Source: Pyropia haitanensis (taxonomy: Eukaryota > Rhodophyta > Bangiophyceae > Bangiales > Bangiaceae). Taken from it: a DNA stretch of 64,000 nt. This document shows, piece by piece, positions 11,186 through 21,009 of the stretch; the first letter of the stretch is position 1, and every line of letters begins with the position of its first letter. The translations under genes were made by a program, and so were the position numbers. The stretch is taken from positions 434,001 through 498,000 of the forward strand of contig SDUX01000001.1 in the NCBI GenBank assembly GCA_008729055.1, in the 5' to 3' direction. A model generated the notes under the pieces. That model was given only the letters and a program-made list of their open reading frames with translations, was not told the origin of the DNA and did not search any database.

Positions 11186-11684
11186 GGTGGGGGGGGGGGG
11201 GGGGGACCACCGGGTGCTGCAGATGAGGGAAAAAGAGGGGAAGGGACAGAGGAAGGCGGCTTGTTGGTGGACGGGTAAAGTGCCGCGGTCGGGGACGTCG
11301 GGGTTGGGCGGGTAGTTGTTGTCCCGGGGTCAACAGCGGGGGGTGGTGAGGAGGCGGACGAGGCGCAGGCCGGCGGACACGTAGTGCGTGCCGCGCAGAG
11401 GTGCCGGAACGAAGAGGCCGAATTTTGCCACTCGTGCCGCCGTCGACGCCCTTCAGTTTGTCAAGTACATTTACATCAGAAAAACTGTGCAAGTTGCAGA
11501 GCAGGTGTATTGGGGCTGGGTGGTACTTGGTGTAGTCTGTGGGTCGAGTCCTGGAATCCGTGCAGGAGGGAGGGACGCCTCAGAGTGTCCGCGCCCTCCC
11601 TCTCGGCGCCGACTCTCCCTGCCGCCCCCCCCCCCCCCCGCCACCCCCGCCGCCGCGGGCGCAGGCCGCGCAGAGTCGCCGACC
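11186..11684. promoter_or_regulatory. Divergent promoter region of NOP53 and PRP38
   Basis: 499 bp between two outward-reading ATGs. A G run sits directly before NOP53 and a C run (about 11625-11640) before PRP38. No TATA box was seen. Both genes serve RNA maturation, so co-regulation is plausible but inferred. Confidence 0.5.
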
Positions 11685-12151
11685 ATGGCCAACCGCACCG
11701 ACCCGACGGCCAACACGGCCCACGGCATTGACCCGCAGCGCCTCTTTGACGCCCTCACCCGCGACCGCGTGTACGCGTCGGCCTACTGGCGGGAGGCGTG
11801 CTTTGGCCTCTCCGTCGCGGGCGTCGCGACGCGCGCGGCGGGGCTGTCCCACATGGGCGGCTCGGGCGTTGGCGGCGGCGGCGGCGGCGGTGTGGCGGCG
11901 GCGAGCCCGTCCCCGTTCTTGTGCCTCGCGCTCAAGCTGCTGCAGCTGGGGGTGGACGTGGACACGCTGCGGCTCTTCCTCGACCAGCGGCACTTTAAGT
12001 ACGCCACCGCGCTGGGGGCGTTTTACGCGCGCCTCGTCGCGCCGCCGGCGCTTGTGTATGGTCTCCTCGAACCGCTGCTGGCAGACTACCGCCGCCTGCG
12101 GGTGCGGGCGGACGCGCTGCCCGCCACGGTGCCGGAGGAGGTTGGTGGTGA

Positions 12152-12209
<58 letters not shown>

Positions 12210-12494
12210 ACTCCCCCCGCGGCCGCCACCGGGTCGGGCGCGCTGACGCTGGTGCCGATGGACGTGTGGGTGGACAGCCTGCTGCGTGACGGGGACGCGC
12301 TGGGCATCAAGCTGCCGCGCCTCCCGCGGCGGGGGGTGCTGGTCGAGACGGGCCAGCTGGGCCCCCGGGCGAGTGCGCTGGGCGACCCAGAGCTCCTCGC
12401 GTGGCTCCAACGCCCGGTGGGGGAGGGGGAGAGGCCGGAGCGACCGGCGGCGGCGGCGTTGCTTGGGTCAGACGACGCGGACAAAGAGCAGTGA
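11685..12494 (+). CDS. PRP38: Pre-mRNA-splicing factor PRP38 (PRP38A type)
   Basis: Component of the spliceosomal B complex, needed with SNU23 and MFAP1 for activation. Seen: 269 residues from the ATG at 11685 in accATGG context. The protein begins MANRTDPTANTAHGIDPQRL and continues with the typical RVYASAYWREACFGL, a Gly-rich loop, PSPFLCLALKLLQLGVD and FKYATALGAFYARLV, YGLLEPLLADYRRLR, all in PRP38A order. The middle is split by a Gly tract encoded by (GGC)n (12153-12209). The end has the conserved VDSLLRDGDALGIKLPRLPRR. No long Arg/Ser tail follows, unlike animal PRP38B. Single exon. Assignment is secure. Confidence 0.95.
12153..12209. repeat. (GGC)n trinucleotide run in PRP38
   Basis: About 18 GGC units encode an unbroken poly-Gly loop within the PRP38 domain. 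It is in frame and probably length-variable between individuals. Confidence 0.85.
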
Positions 12495-13738
12495 AACAGT
12501 GCGGCGTATTCTGGACACCGAGCAGTGGTCGTGGCGGCAGGGGGAGGAGGGGGTGGGGGGGTGAGGTCGACGCCGGCGGTGGCGGTGGTGGTGGCGGCGG
12601 TGCCGGTGCCGGTGTCGGCGGTGGCAGGGGGGTGGGTGGGGTCGTTGGTGTCGGTGGTAGGGGTGGGGATGGTGGCATCGGCAGCAGCGGACGCGGCGGC
12701 GGCGGCGAACGCGTCGGCCCCAGCGGCGGCGGCCACCCTCCCCACCAGCGCGCGTCGTGCATGTCGGCGTAGCGGTGGCAGGAGCGGCGGCCACTCTCCC
12801 CGCCAGCGCACGTCGTGCGTGTCGGCGCAGCGGCAGCAGGAGCGGCGGCTGCCCACCCCGACGTGCCGCCCGTCGGGTCGGTGTGACACTCAGGGACGGC
12901 ACGGGGAGCTCGGAGGGGGACCGCACTCGCGGGAGTGGGGGGCACACACGCAACGGCGGCGGCGGTGGCAGGGAGGGCTGGACAGGGGAGTGGATGGACG
13001 GCGCGGCGGCGGCGGCGTCGGTAGTGGTGGCGGTGGTGGCGGTGGAGCCGCTGCCGCTGCCGACGGCCTCGGCGGCGCCACGGCGGGCGTGTGCCCCCCG
13101 CCTCGGCCGCCGCCGCTGGCGGTCATGGCACAGCTGGTGCTGCGGACGCTCCCGCGAGGCACAGGCCGAGCGCCGCGGCGGCAGCGCTCGCCCGCGGCGG
13201 CTCGCCGGTCACGCGCATCCGCACGCCCCACCCATCGGCCCTGCCCGTCGCACCCCCCGCGTCCTACCCGGCGTGGTCGTCGCCTGCAGACGCCCCGCTC
13301 TCGCTCTTGCCCTCGTTTCCCTCGCTCCCGACAGACCTTTCCCCCCTGGCCGTTCCCCGTCCTCCGTTCCCCTTCCTCTGCTCACTCGTTCCGCCGCTCC
13401 TCGCGCGTCTGTCCCCTATCTGGCCACGGGCCGTGCCACAGAGGCCACCTCATCTGGGCGCGATGGTGGCCACCAGCACGCGCGCCGCGACAGTCGGTGA
13501 CGCTTGATTTTCCAGGCGCGGCCCGTCGGTGGTGATGGCGCCGTCTGGGTGGGCAGCGGTAGGGGGATGGGCGGCCGCGACGCGGCCGTTGCCGCCGAGG
13601 CTCATGCGGACGACTCGGTCGATGGGGACGGTGCGGCCCAGGGTGGCGGGCTAGACCACCGCCGGGGGGTGGTGCCCAAAACGTGATGCCTGCCCGGCCG
13701 GGCGGATGGAGCGACACTCCGCCTCGCGGCGGGCCCAG
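12495..13738. other. Low-complexity region after PRP38
   Basis: Open frames on both strands are biased and carry no motif. It contains a tandem minisatellite at 12723-12860. Near 13504-13515, TTGATTTTCCAG resembles a 3' splice site, so unrecognised 5' exons of the GNAT-like gene may lie around 13516-13690; not provable here. Confidence 0.4.
12723..12860. repeat. Minisatellite, about 58-60 bp unit, 2.3 copies
   Basis: A block beginning GCGGCGGCCAC and containing CGTCGTGC and GTCGGCG recurs at about 12724 and 12784, with a partial third start near 12840. Copies differ by a few transitions. Confidence 0.75.
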
Positions 13739-14623
13739 ACTACTGCAACGAAGGCGACGACCAGCTGCTGCGCATCGTCGGCGACGTCCGCCTGCTGGGG
13801 GTTGCGGGATCAATGGGCCCCCTCAAGCTCTTCCGCATCTGCAGGGGCGACTGCTGGCGCTCCACCGACGCCCTGCGGGCGGCGGCCGACGACCCAAGCG
13901 CGGAGGTCCACAACGGCACGGTCGCCCTCTTTGTTCGTCGGGGCCGTGGCGCGATTGACCGGGCTCGCCAGCTGCAGCCGGCTGCCAACGACGAGGACTT
14001 TGTGTGTAGCGAGGAGATGGTGGTGGCGGCGGCGCACCGGGGCACGGACCTGGGCTTTCATGCCCTGTCGACCACCCTGTCGGTCTTGGACGACGCGTGC
14101 GCCCCAAAGTGTTCGCGGGCGGCCACGTGTGGGGCCTTGCCGTCCGTGGTGGTAAGCGAGTGCGACCGCGTGTGAGCCGACACCTGGACCTACGACGCCC
14201 CCCCCTGCCGAGCACATTGCGTGCTGCTGGAGGGGGGCGGCGGTCGTGACCCGCCACTGGGAGCGGTTGGGCTTTGCGCCCGTCCCGCGGCTGGCCCGCG
14301 ACGGCGTCACCACCTACCACTGGCTGCTGCGGGAGCGGTTCGAGGCGGGCGGCTTTGAGGCCAAGGTGGCCCGGCGGGCCGTGCTGGCGGAGTCCCCGTC
14401 GCCGTGGGCCGACGCCGCCGCGGCGGCCGCGGCTGCGGCGGCTGCGGCCGAGGAGGACCACTGGCTCCGTATGACGAGTCGTTCGCACGGAAGCGCCGGT
14501 GGGCCGCCGCCGCCGACGCGGCGATGGTGGTGGCGGCCACCGCGGCGGCCGCGGAGCTCCACGCTGCCGCCGAGGTGGCGGCCGCGACGGCAGCGGTGGC
14601 AGCCGCAGGGGCGGACTTTTTAG
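13739..14623 (+). pseudogene. GNAT-like acetyltransferase remnant or incompletely resolved multi-exon gene
   Basis: Not securely identified. A frame open from 13687 to the stop at 14175 reads YCNEGDDQLLRIVGDVRLL, GTVALFVRRGRGAIDRA and EEMVVAAAHRGTDLGFHAL; the last resembles the acetyl-CoA-binding motif A of GNAT enzymes. A different frame from 14213 reads VVTRHWERLGFAPVPRL, resembling the GNAT C-terminal LGF motif. A strong donor GTAAGC at 14152 and an acceptor AG at 14211-14212 would remove 61 nt and join the two in frame. There is no good ATG, so 5' exons are missing or lost. Past 14400 the most protein-like frame changes again after a poly-Ala stretch (APYDESFARKRRWAAAADAA). Either a decaying gene or one with unseen exons; no function is claimed beyond the weak GNAT resemblance. 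Confidence 0.35.
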
Positions 14624-14801
14624 CGAGACGCGCCGCCGTGGCACACGCTCGGGCAGCTCCCCGGCCGGCCAGCCTATTCCGCTGGACCACTGCCGTGGGG
14701 CGGCCCGCCCTCTGCCGTCGCGGCATCGAAGGAATCCACCTGCCGCCCGTCGTGCTGCCCCCCCCCCCCCGCCGGCGCCCCCCCCACCTCTCAAGAGGGA
14801 G

Positions 14802-16061
14802 TCACACCATCTCCTCCGCCTCCCGCCCCACCCAGTACGCGCGCCCGTAATCCCAGCACAGCTCCTCCCCCGCCGCCACCCGTCGGGTCGTCACAAACCC
14901 CACCGCTCGTGCCCGCCGCCGGGCCACCCGCGCGACCGGCGCCCCGTCGCGCGCGTGGTTCATCAGCGACGGCGTGTACGTGGCGGCCGCCCGTGCGGCG
15001 GCCGCGGCGGCCGCCCCGTCGACCACCCACTCCGCGTCGACGGCGACGACATAGTCCCCGCGCGCCGCCCCGTCGGGCGGGTAGCGGCCGAAAAAGGCGG
15101 CCGTGTCGAGGAGGTCCCCCTCGTACTCACCCAGGGGCGTGCCCGCGGGCAGGTCGACCGCCGCAAAGACGCCCCAGCCGCGGCGGTCGCCGGTGGGACG
15201 GACAACGACGCTGCCGACGGGCGGGAAGGGCACCCGCCAGTCGACGCGGCGGCCCACACCGACGGCGCCGCCGCGGAGGGCACGGCGGCCAGCGCCCAAG
15301 GGGGAGTGCAGGTACACGCGGCCGTCGCGTCCGAGCTCGGCGCCGCCGCCCGCGGCGGCCCAGCCGGCCGCCGCGGCAACGACCGCGACGACGAAGCCCG
15401 CGGGGGGCGGCGGCAGCGGGGAGAGGGCAGCGGCGGCGGCGGCGGCGGCGGCGGAGGTGGCCATGCCCCACCGGCGGATGGAGCGGCGGCGGGCGAGGGA
15501 CGCCCGCAGCGCGGGCACGTCCACCACTGGCGGCGGGGGCGCGCCGCCGCCGCCCTCCCCGGGAGCGGCGAGTGCTGGCGCCGCCGTCGCGACCTCCGCG
15601 CCCGCGCCCGCCCGCGCTCGCGTGTCTGGGAGGCGGCCACCGTCTGTGGGGGCGGCGGCGGTGGCGGCGGCGGTGGCGGCGGCCCCCCTCGCGGCGGGGG
15701 TACCCGCGGCGTCGGCGGCCGGTGGCGGCACCGAAACGGGCACGGTCGGCGGGGGCGGCACCGCCGCCACCGGCGGCCGCCACTGCGCCCGCCTCCACCG
15801 CCGCAGCGTCGGTGGCACGACGCGCGCCGCCCCGTCTGGCAGCCGGCGGGGGACGATGCGGGGGAGCCGCCCGCCGCCGTGGCGGCCCGCAGGGACGGTG
15901 GGGAGGTGGGGGGCGACGCACCACGCGGCGTCGGTGGCGGCAGTGGTGACCGCGACGGCGGTGGCGACGGCGGCCGGCGACGGCCGGCCGGCGCCACCGC
16001 CACCGCCACCGTGGGCGTGCCACTGAGGGGGACGGCCCGCGGGGGCAGAGGCCGCCGCCAT
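14802..16061 (-). CDS. SET-domain protein, putative lysine methyltransferase
   Basis: Seen: the C-terminal 130 residues form a SET domain: GDRRGWGVFAAVDLPAG (SAM-binding start), GEYEGDLLDTAAF, GDYVVAVDAEWVVDG, SLMNHARDG in place of the usual NHxC motif, and AAGEELCWDYGRAYW with the catalytic-region Tyr. No pre-SET or post-SET Cys cluster is present. Before it lies a long Ala/Pro/Arg-rich region with one hydrophobic stretch (about 245-275, GFVVAVVAAAAGWAAAGG) that may be a membrane span. The start is uncertain: ATG at 16061 gives 419 residues; ATG at 16409 gives 535, adding a Cys/Arg-rich extension. Known: stand-alone SET proteins methylate histones or other proteins; the substrate is unknown. 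Divergent from eL30. Confidence 0.8.
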   Translation of the reverse strand: MAAASAPAGRPPQWHAHGGGGGGAGRPSPAAVATAVAVTTAATDAAWCVAPHLPTVPAGRHGGGRLPRIVPRRLPDGAARVVPPTLRRWRRAQWRPPVAAVPPPPTVPVSVPPPAADAAGTPAARGAAATAAATAAAPTDGGRLPDTRARAGAGAEVATAAPALAAPGEGGGGAPPPPVVDVPALRASLARRRSIRRWGMATSAAAAAAAAALSPLPPPPAGFVVAVVAAAAGWAAAGGGAELGRDGRVYLHSPLGAGRRALRGGAVGVGRRVDWRVPFPPVGSVVVRPTGDRRGWGVFAAVDLPAGTPLGEYEGDLLDTAAFFGRYPPDGAARGDYVVAVDAEWVVDGAAAAAAARAAATYTPSLMNHARDGAPVARVARRRARAVGFVTTRRVAAGEELCWDYGRAYWVGREAEEMV

Positions 16062-16742
16062 TGACAGCGGGTGCGGCAGCGGCAGCGGCGGCGGCAAGCG
16101 ACGACAGCGGATGCAGCGGCGGCCGCGGTGGCCGCGGCGGCAGCAGTGGCCGCGGCGGCGGTGGCGGCGGCAGCTGGGGACGAGGGGGGGGGGGACGGCA
16201 GCCGGCCGCCGCGCGTCGCGGTGAGCCACGGCAAGCGGTAAAGGACGAGCTCGGGGAAGGACGGGGGTGTCAGCGGCGGTGGCATCGCCGTGGCCACAGA
16301 AGCACTGGCGGCAGATGGGGCCCACCGCGCGGGCCGCCACCGCCAAAACGCCTCCGCCCTCGACCGGTGCCGGCCGCGTGAGGTGATCACGCGTCGACCC
16401 TCGTGTCATTCCTACGTTGGCAATACAGGTGTGGTGCCCAAATAGTGATTGGGCCAGCGGCGAGGCGGCGAACTAACTGTTCCAAAGCGGCACGTGTCCT
16501 TCTAGCAAAAGGCGTGCCACTTGTGTTTATCAAACTGCATCAATTGAGACGCCCATCGTATCAATTGAAGTTCACAGTCGGTTTTGGCTTGCGGTCGTCG
16601 GCTTTGGCAGAAGTGTCGTCGTCTCTGGTGAATGCCCGCACCACGTTCGTTATCCACCTTTCCCCCACCCACATCGATCACCTTGCCCAATCTTTTCCCC
16701 ACGCCGCGGCAGCCCTTCGTCCCTCCCTCCACCTCTGTCACC
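16062..16742. promoter_or_regulatory. Divergent region between SET gene and eL30
   Basis: The left part (16062-16409) may still be coding for the SET protein. From about 16400 GC falls clearly (CAATTG, TTTATC and AACTAACTG stretches), then a C/T-rich leader runs into the eL30 ATG, as is common for ribosomal protein genes. Confidence 0.5.
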
Positions 16743-17558
16743 ATGGCTAAGAAAAAGAAGACGTCGGACAACCTGGGCGCCCGCCTGACGCTGGTGATGA
16801 AGTCGGGCAAGTACTCGCTCGGGTACAAGAGCACCATCAAGACGCTGCGGTCGGGCAAGTGCAAGCTGGTTCTGATTGGTACGTGACTGCCCCACTGCTT
16901 GTCCCTGTTACTCGTATGTGGATTGCCGGTTGATGTGTGTGTGATGCGGATCGCTTTTTGTTGGTCGCTGTCGGTGGATCCTCCCCCCCGTGGCGTGTGG
17001 GGTGGGGAGGGGGAGCGGCGAGGGGTCGGGTCGGAGGTGGTTGGTTTTGGGACTCTCCAACACCTGTTCATGTACCGGTGGTGTGTGTGCTGTCCCTAGT
17101 GGATGGTGGCCGTCCCGACCACATTGTCCTGTTGCGCCTGTGACGCCCCCCCCGCCCCCGTGGTGTGTTTTCTTCTTTGATGGCCTGGATCCCCGTGGCT
17201 ACGAAGGTTGTCTCGCACAACTGGAGCCTCTAACACAGTATTCTCTTGCTCTCCTGTGGTGTCACGTCCGATCCCGTACGCACACAATTCGTACTGGACC
17301 CATGATGGTGTGTGTGTCCCCAACTCCCTGGCGCCCGATCTTTACATGTGGGCAGCGTCCAACACGCCGCCGCTGCGCCGTAGTGAGCTCGAGTACTACG
17401 CCATGCTGGCGAAGTGCAACGTGCACCACTACCCTGGCAACAACGTTGACCTGGGCACCGCGTGCGGCAAGTACTTCCGCTGCTCTGCGATGAGCATCAC
17501 GGACCAGGGGGATTCGGACATCATCCGCGCTCTTGACCCGGCCAACCAGGACTCGTAA
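16743..17558 (+). CDS. RPL30: 60S ribosomal protein eL30 (two exons)
   Basis: Structural protein of the large cytosolic ribosomal subunit. Seen: exon 1 at 16743-16878 begins [20 protein letters not shown] and includes [19 protein letters not shown]. Intron 16879-17355 (477 nt, GTACGT...CAG) splits a codon after its first base. Exon 2 at 17356-17558 reads [37 protein letters not shown] and [12 protein letters not shown]. The spliced protein has 112 residues, normal for the family, and the junction restores the expected LVLIASNTPPL. The intron is less GC-rich than the exons and long for this window. ATG is in caccATGG context. Other frames read through the intron are shadows. Confidence 0.97.
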
Positions 17559-17778
17559 GGTGTTTGTTTTGTACCGTGGTGGCATAAAATGCGATGCCTT
17601 CCAGGGCTCTCGCCGCCTGGTGTATTGTTTGCGTCATTGTGGTTGTCTGCTGTATCTTAGTGCATTGATGGATCTGGTCGCTTGCCATCCGAGGCACTGC
17701 GAGTGTCACAGTGCTGCATCCCCGCCATCGCTGGACGACACCTGCTTGCACACGATGCAGCGCCTCCCACCCGCCCCC

Positions 17779-18990
17779 CTACCTCCTCCGCAGCAGCGCC
17801 AGGCTCTCCCGCTTCACCTGCCCGTACACCCGCGCCAGCTCGTCCGTGTCGATCGGCCCCGCCCCCGTGTCCGCGTCAGACAGGAGCGCCTCAAACAGCG
17901 CCACGTCCTCGTCATCGCTCCGCGGCGCGGACAGGTCCCCCCGCCACACCACATCCGCCACCGCCCGCGCCGCGTCGGTCGCCGTCGGCCGACCGTCGCC
18001 GTCGTCGTCGGCTCCACCCCACGCGCCGCCGCCGCCGTCGCCGCCGCCGCCGCCGCCACCCACACCGTCCGAGTTGGCGTCCCCCCCGCCCCCGCCCCCT
18101 CCCCCCTCCGCGTCCGACGCGACGAGAAAATCGTCGGGGTCGACGAGGAACTTGCACCCCAGCGCCGCGTACATGGCCAAGCACACGGCGCAGTCGCAGA
18201 GGTCGTAGCGCCAGCCCGACGCCCAGAAAAAGTCCATCCCCGACTCGACGAGCGTCACCGACACGGCCGACGGGGCGGGCCGGGAGCAGCCGCCGCCGAC
18301 CAGCCGCTGGTGCGCCGTCGCGATGTCCTCCCCCGTCACCGTGTGCGGCAGCACCTGCCCGCGGATGCGGTAATAGTCGGCGAGGAAGGGCAGCCGGGCG
18401 GTGCACTCGTGGCAGGAAAACTCAAAGTTGCCCGTCGGCAGGCGGCCCAACTCCCCACGCCGCACCACCACGGGGGTGCTCCCACCGCCACGGCCGCCGC
18501 CGCCCTTGCCCGACAGGCCACCGTCGGCGGCGGTGGCGCCGCCGCCGCCGCCGCTGATGCCCGCGCGGCTATCGCTCCGCCGCGCGGGAAACGTCATGCA
18601 CAGCTCGTGCCACCAGTCCTCACACACCGCGCACTGGAGCATATCCCCGTAATCGGGTGAATACGCCCGGTTGCACCGGCAGTACCGGTCGCTGTAGTTG
18701 TGGCCGTACGCGTTGGGGGTGTTGACGAGCTTCCGCCGCGCCCGCGCGGCCGCCGGGGAGCCCGCCATCGCGCACCGGTTGGCCATCCGCGCCGTCCCGC
18801 AGTCGCACCGGAAGCCGCGCTTGGAGTAGATGCCAAATACCTCGTCCTCGTGGTCGCCATGGCACTGGTCCTTGCAGGCCGCGCAAAAGCCCGCGCGCTG
18901 GCCAGGGACGGTGCAGCGGCGGCAGACAAAGACCTTTTGGCGGATGAAGCCTTGATCATAGGTGCACTCGGGCGGCTCTGGGGAGCCCAT
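17779..18990 (-). CDS. UBR7: UBR7-type protein: UBR box plus PHD finger, putative E3 ubiquitin ligase
   Basis: UBR7 proteins are predicted N-recognin-related E3 ligases; human UBR7 monoubiquitinates histone H2B. Seen: 403 residues from the ATG at 18990 (accATGG). The UBR box covers about 8-80: CTYDQGFIRQKVFVCRRC, GFCAACKDQCHGDHEDEVFG and KRGFRCDCGTARM. The PHD finger follows at about 95-185: YCRCNRAY, DMLQCAVCEDWWHELCM and later FSCHECTAR, with a Gly/Ser insert inside it. The distinctive UBR7 C-terminal module is present: ESGMDFFWASGWRYDLCDC and CLAMYAALGCKFLVDPDD. Acidic and Gly-rich sequence separates it from the Arg-rich end. Single exon, convergent with eL30. Confidence 0.95.
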   Translation of the reverse strand: MGSPEPPECTYDQGFIRQKVFVCRRCTVPGQRAGFCAACKDQCHGDHEDEVFGIYSKRGFRCDCGTARMANRCAMAGSPAAARARRKLVNTPNAYGHNYSDRYCRCNRAYSPDYGDMLQCAVCEDWWHELCMTFPARRSDSRAGISGGGGGATAADGGLSGKGGGGRGGGSTPVVVRRGELGRLPTGNFEFSCHECTARLPFLADYYRIRGQVLPHTVTGEDIATAHQRLVGGGCSRPAPSAVSVTLVESGMDFFWASGWRYDLCDCAVCLAMYAALGCKFLVDPDDFLVASDAEGGGGGGGGDANSDGVGGGGGGGDGGGGAWGGADDDGDGRPTATDAARAVADVVWRGDLSAPRSDDEDVALFEALLSDADTGAGPIDTDELARVYGQVKRESLALLRRR

Positions 18991-19606
18991 GGTGGTGAGC
19001 GCCCCGCCGCCAGGGCGCAAAGCAACAAGGAAGAGGAGGGTGGCCGGTGTGGGCAGACAAGAGCGGTGTTGCCGACCAGCAGGCAGCCACCCGCTCACCC
19101 GCCTGTGGACGGCTTGTCAGGGCGGCAGCACCAGCGCGCCAGCAGCAGCAAACCAGCAACAGCAAGGTCCAGGTGCTCAAGGCGCCCGCAGACAGAGTCG
19201 GTGACTGGCCACCAGAGGCATTCAAGACGAGCACCTCGTAGCGAACGGTCACACGTGCGTCGAACGCGACCTGCTCAAGCACCTCTCGGACGCAGAGGGA
19301 GAGACCCGAGAAAGGCGGGCTCTGATCCACCAAGATCTTTGAATGCCGATGGAGGGGTGCCACTTGTTCAACAACGCCTCTTCACGAAGAACAGAGCAGC
19401 CAGGCAGAAGAGAAGTGACGAGGAAAGAGCTGTCGCGCGGGTCGTGGGAAGGGAGCCAAGACGTCTGGCGATGACTACTAGTGAGCAAGTGCTTTCAGTC
19501 TGAGCACCCCTTCCTGTACAATTTCCATGACCTTCTCGCGGCGTGGTGCATCTGTCCGTTTCCGACTCCCCGTCCGCCCCCTCACAAGACGCCCCCCCTC
19601 CGGTGC
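18991..19606. other. Spacer between UBR7 and NSE1, same strand
   Basis: Holds the UBR7 promoter (right of 18990) and the 3' end of NSE1. No gene recognised; frames are short and biased. Confidence 0.5.
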
Positions 19607-20416
19607 TCATTCTTCCTCCTCGTCGACGTCCTCCTCCTCGTCTTCCTCCACTTCGCTGTCCCCCCTCCCTTCTTCACTCGCATCGTCTTCCTCATCACTC
19701 TGAAGCACAACTCGCCGCTTGCCACTGCGCCGTCGCTTGCGCCCGCCACCGCCCGCAGCCCCCCCCCCCCCTCCCCCACCCCCACCACCCTCCCCCCTCG
19801 CCAGCCGGGACATGGCCCGCGCGTGCTGCGCCACGTGCGTCTTGACGTCGGGCAGCTCCAGCACCGCCCGCACCCCAAACGTCACCGTCACCCCCCCCCC
19901 GGCAGCGCCCGGCTTGACCTGCCGCAGCCACCGCGCCTTGTGCAGCGCCTGGATGGCCTTGGACGCATCGGACACCCTCATCGTCAGGTTGCGCTCGAGC
20001 GCCAGCCCCAGCGCGGTCGCGTCGGCCAGCGGCAGTCGCGACTGGTCATCGTCGAGCAGAGCTTGCACGATGGCTTGGAAGAGGGCCACCTGCGGGGGCG
20101 AAAAGTCGGTCGCGAGCTTGGACGACTCGTCCGCGAGGGTGTTCACCACCCCCCAAAACGTGCCATCGTCGGCGGGGGAGTAGCCCTTGCGCAGCTGGAT
20201 GTGGAGCTTCTCGAGCACCTCGTTGATGCCGCCGATGCGGTTGTCGAGCGTCTCCTCGTCGGGGACTGCCGCGGCGGACGCAGACGGCTCTTTTCCAATC
20301 GCCTTGGCCGCCTCGACCGCGCAGCGGGCGTAGAGGCTGGCGGTGCGGCGCTCGCTGAGGACGCGCGCCGACATCATGCCTTGGAGGAAGGCGCGCTGCG
20401 TCTTGGTGAGGCCCAT
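19607..20416 (-). CDS. NSE1: SMC5/6 complex subunit NSE1, lacking the C-terminal RING-like domain
   Basis: NSE1 with NSE3 and NSE4 forms the bridge subcomplex of SMC5/6 in DNA repair. Seen: 269 residues from the ATG at 20416; the frame extends upstream only by non-ATG codons. Winged-helix features match the family: MGLTKTQRAFLQGMMSARVL, GGINEVLEKLHIQLRKGY, LADESSKLATDFSPPQVALF, ALHKARWLRQV and TVTFGVRAVLEL. In other NSE1 proteins a variant RING (C4HC3) follows directly; here there is instead a poly-Gly stretch, a basic RKRRRSGKRR patch and an acidic tail of Asp/Glu up to the TGA at 19607. No Cys-rich exon is visible in the 600 bp beyond. Loss of the RING would remove the part thought to support NSE3/NSE4 binding and E3 activity. 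Confidence 0.9.
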   Translation of the reverse strand: MGLTKTQRAFLQGMMSARVLSERRTASLYARCAVEAAKAIGKEPSASAAAVPDEETLDNRIGGINEVLEKLHIQLRKGYSPADDGTFWGVVNTLADESSKLATDFSPPQVALFQAIVQALLDDDQSRLPLADATALGLALERNLTMRVSDASKAIQALHKARWLRQVKPGAAGGGVTVTFGVRAVLELPDVKTHVAQHARAMSRLARGEGGGGGGGGGGAAGGGGRKRRRSGKRRVVLQSDEEDDASEEGRGDSEVEEDEEEDVDEEEE

Positions 20417-21009
20417 GGCGAGGCGGCACGCGGGCAGCAGCACAGCACGCGAGGGAGCAGAGGTGGCTTACTCGTTCGAACAACGCGGAGCCTGGCACAG
20501 GGAGAGACACGGGTGGCTGCCTTGATGACGCCGCCGGACCCATCGCTGTGCGGCAGCGTGGGGAGAGAAGCTGTCGGCGGCGGGAAACATGGAGCAGGCG
20601 CAGCACCGGTCACACAACACTGAGGCTACTTTTAGATGTGGACACTCAGTCGCCAGGACGCACCGCTGTTTTGCCTGGATTCCTGCAGTAGTTGAATTCG
20701 AAGATGTATTTCAAGTCCATCCCAGAGTACTGCATCACCAGATATGAACGGGGGCTACCTGATAATGAGGTTGGCCGAATAGCGCGCGCGATCTGAAAAA
20801 TCGCGCGCATGCAACGCGCCAGCTCGTCTGCCTGCATCCCACCGCCATGGTTCCCCACCCCGATCCCTCCTGACCCTCGTCTCGTTCCGCAGTCGCGACA
20901 GCGCGCGAGCACCGTGGCGTCTTCCCCACCGGCTTCCGCGTCACCCCCCTCACGGTTCTCCTGTTGCGGTGCTGCTGCGCGTTATTCTGTCTTTACCAAG
21001 TCGTGGGCC
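20417..21009. promoter_or_regulatory. Divergent region between NSE1 and the plastid membrane protein
   Basis: Contains a notably AT-richer core at about 20630-20800 (TTGAATTCGAAGATG region), likely promoter. An in-frame ATG at 20809 could extend the plastid protein by 67 residues, but the ATG at 21010 has better context and a better leader. Confidence 0.5.

Noticed and set aside
11388..11684. 99-residue N-terminal extension of PRP38
   Set aside because: PRP38A proteins start with the MANRTDP-type sequence found at 11685; the extension has no ATG in good context and lies in the shared promoter.
12525..13535. 336-codon frame after PRP38 as an SR-like tail
   Set aside because: PRP38 ends at a stop at 12494; the later frame is Ala/Gly/Val/Arg-rich with the minisatellite and has no RS repeats.
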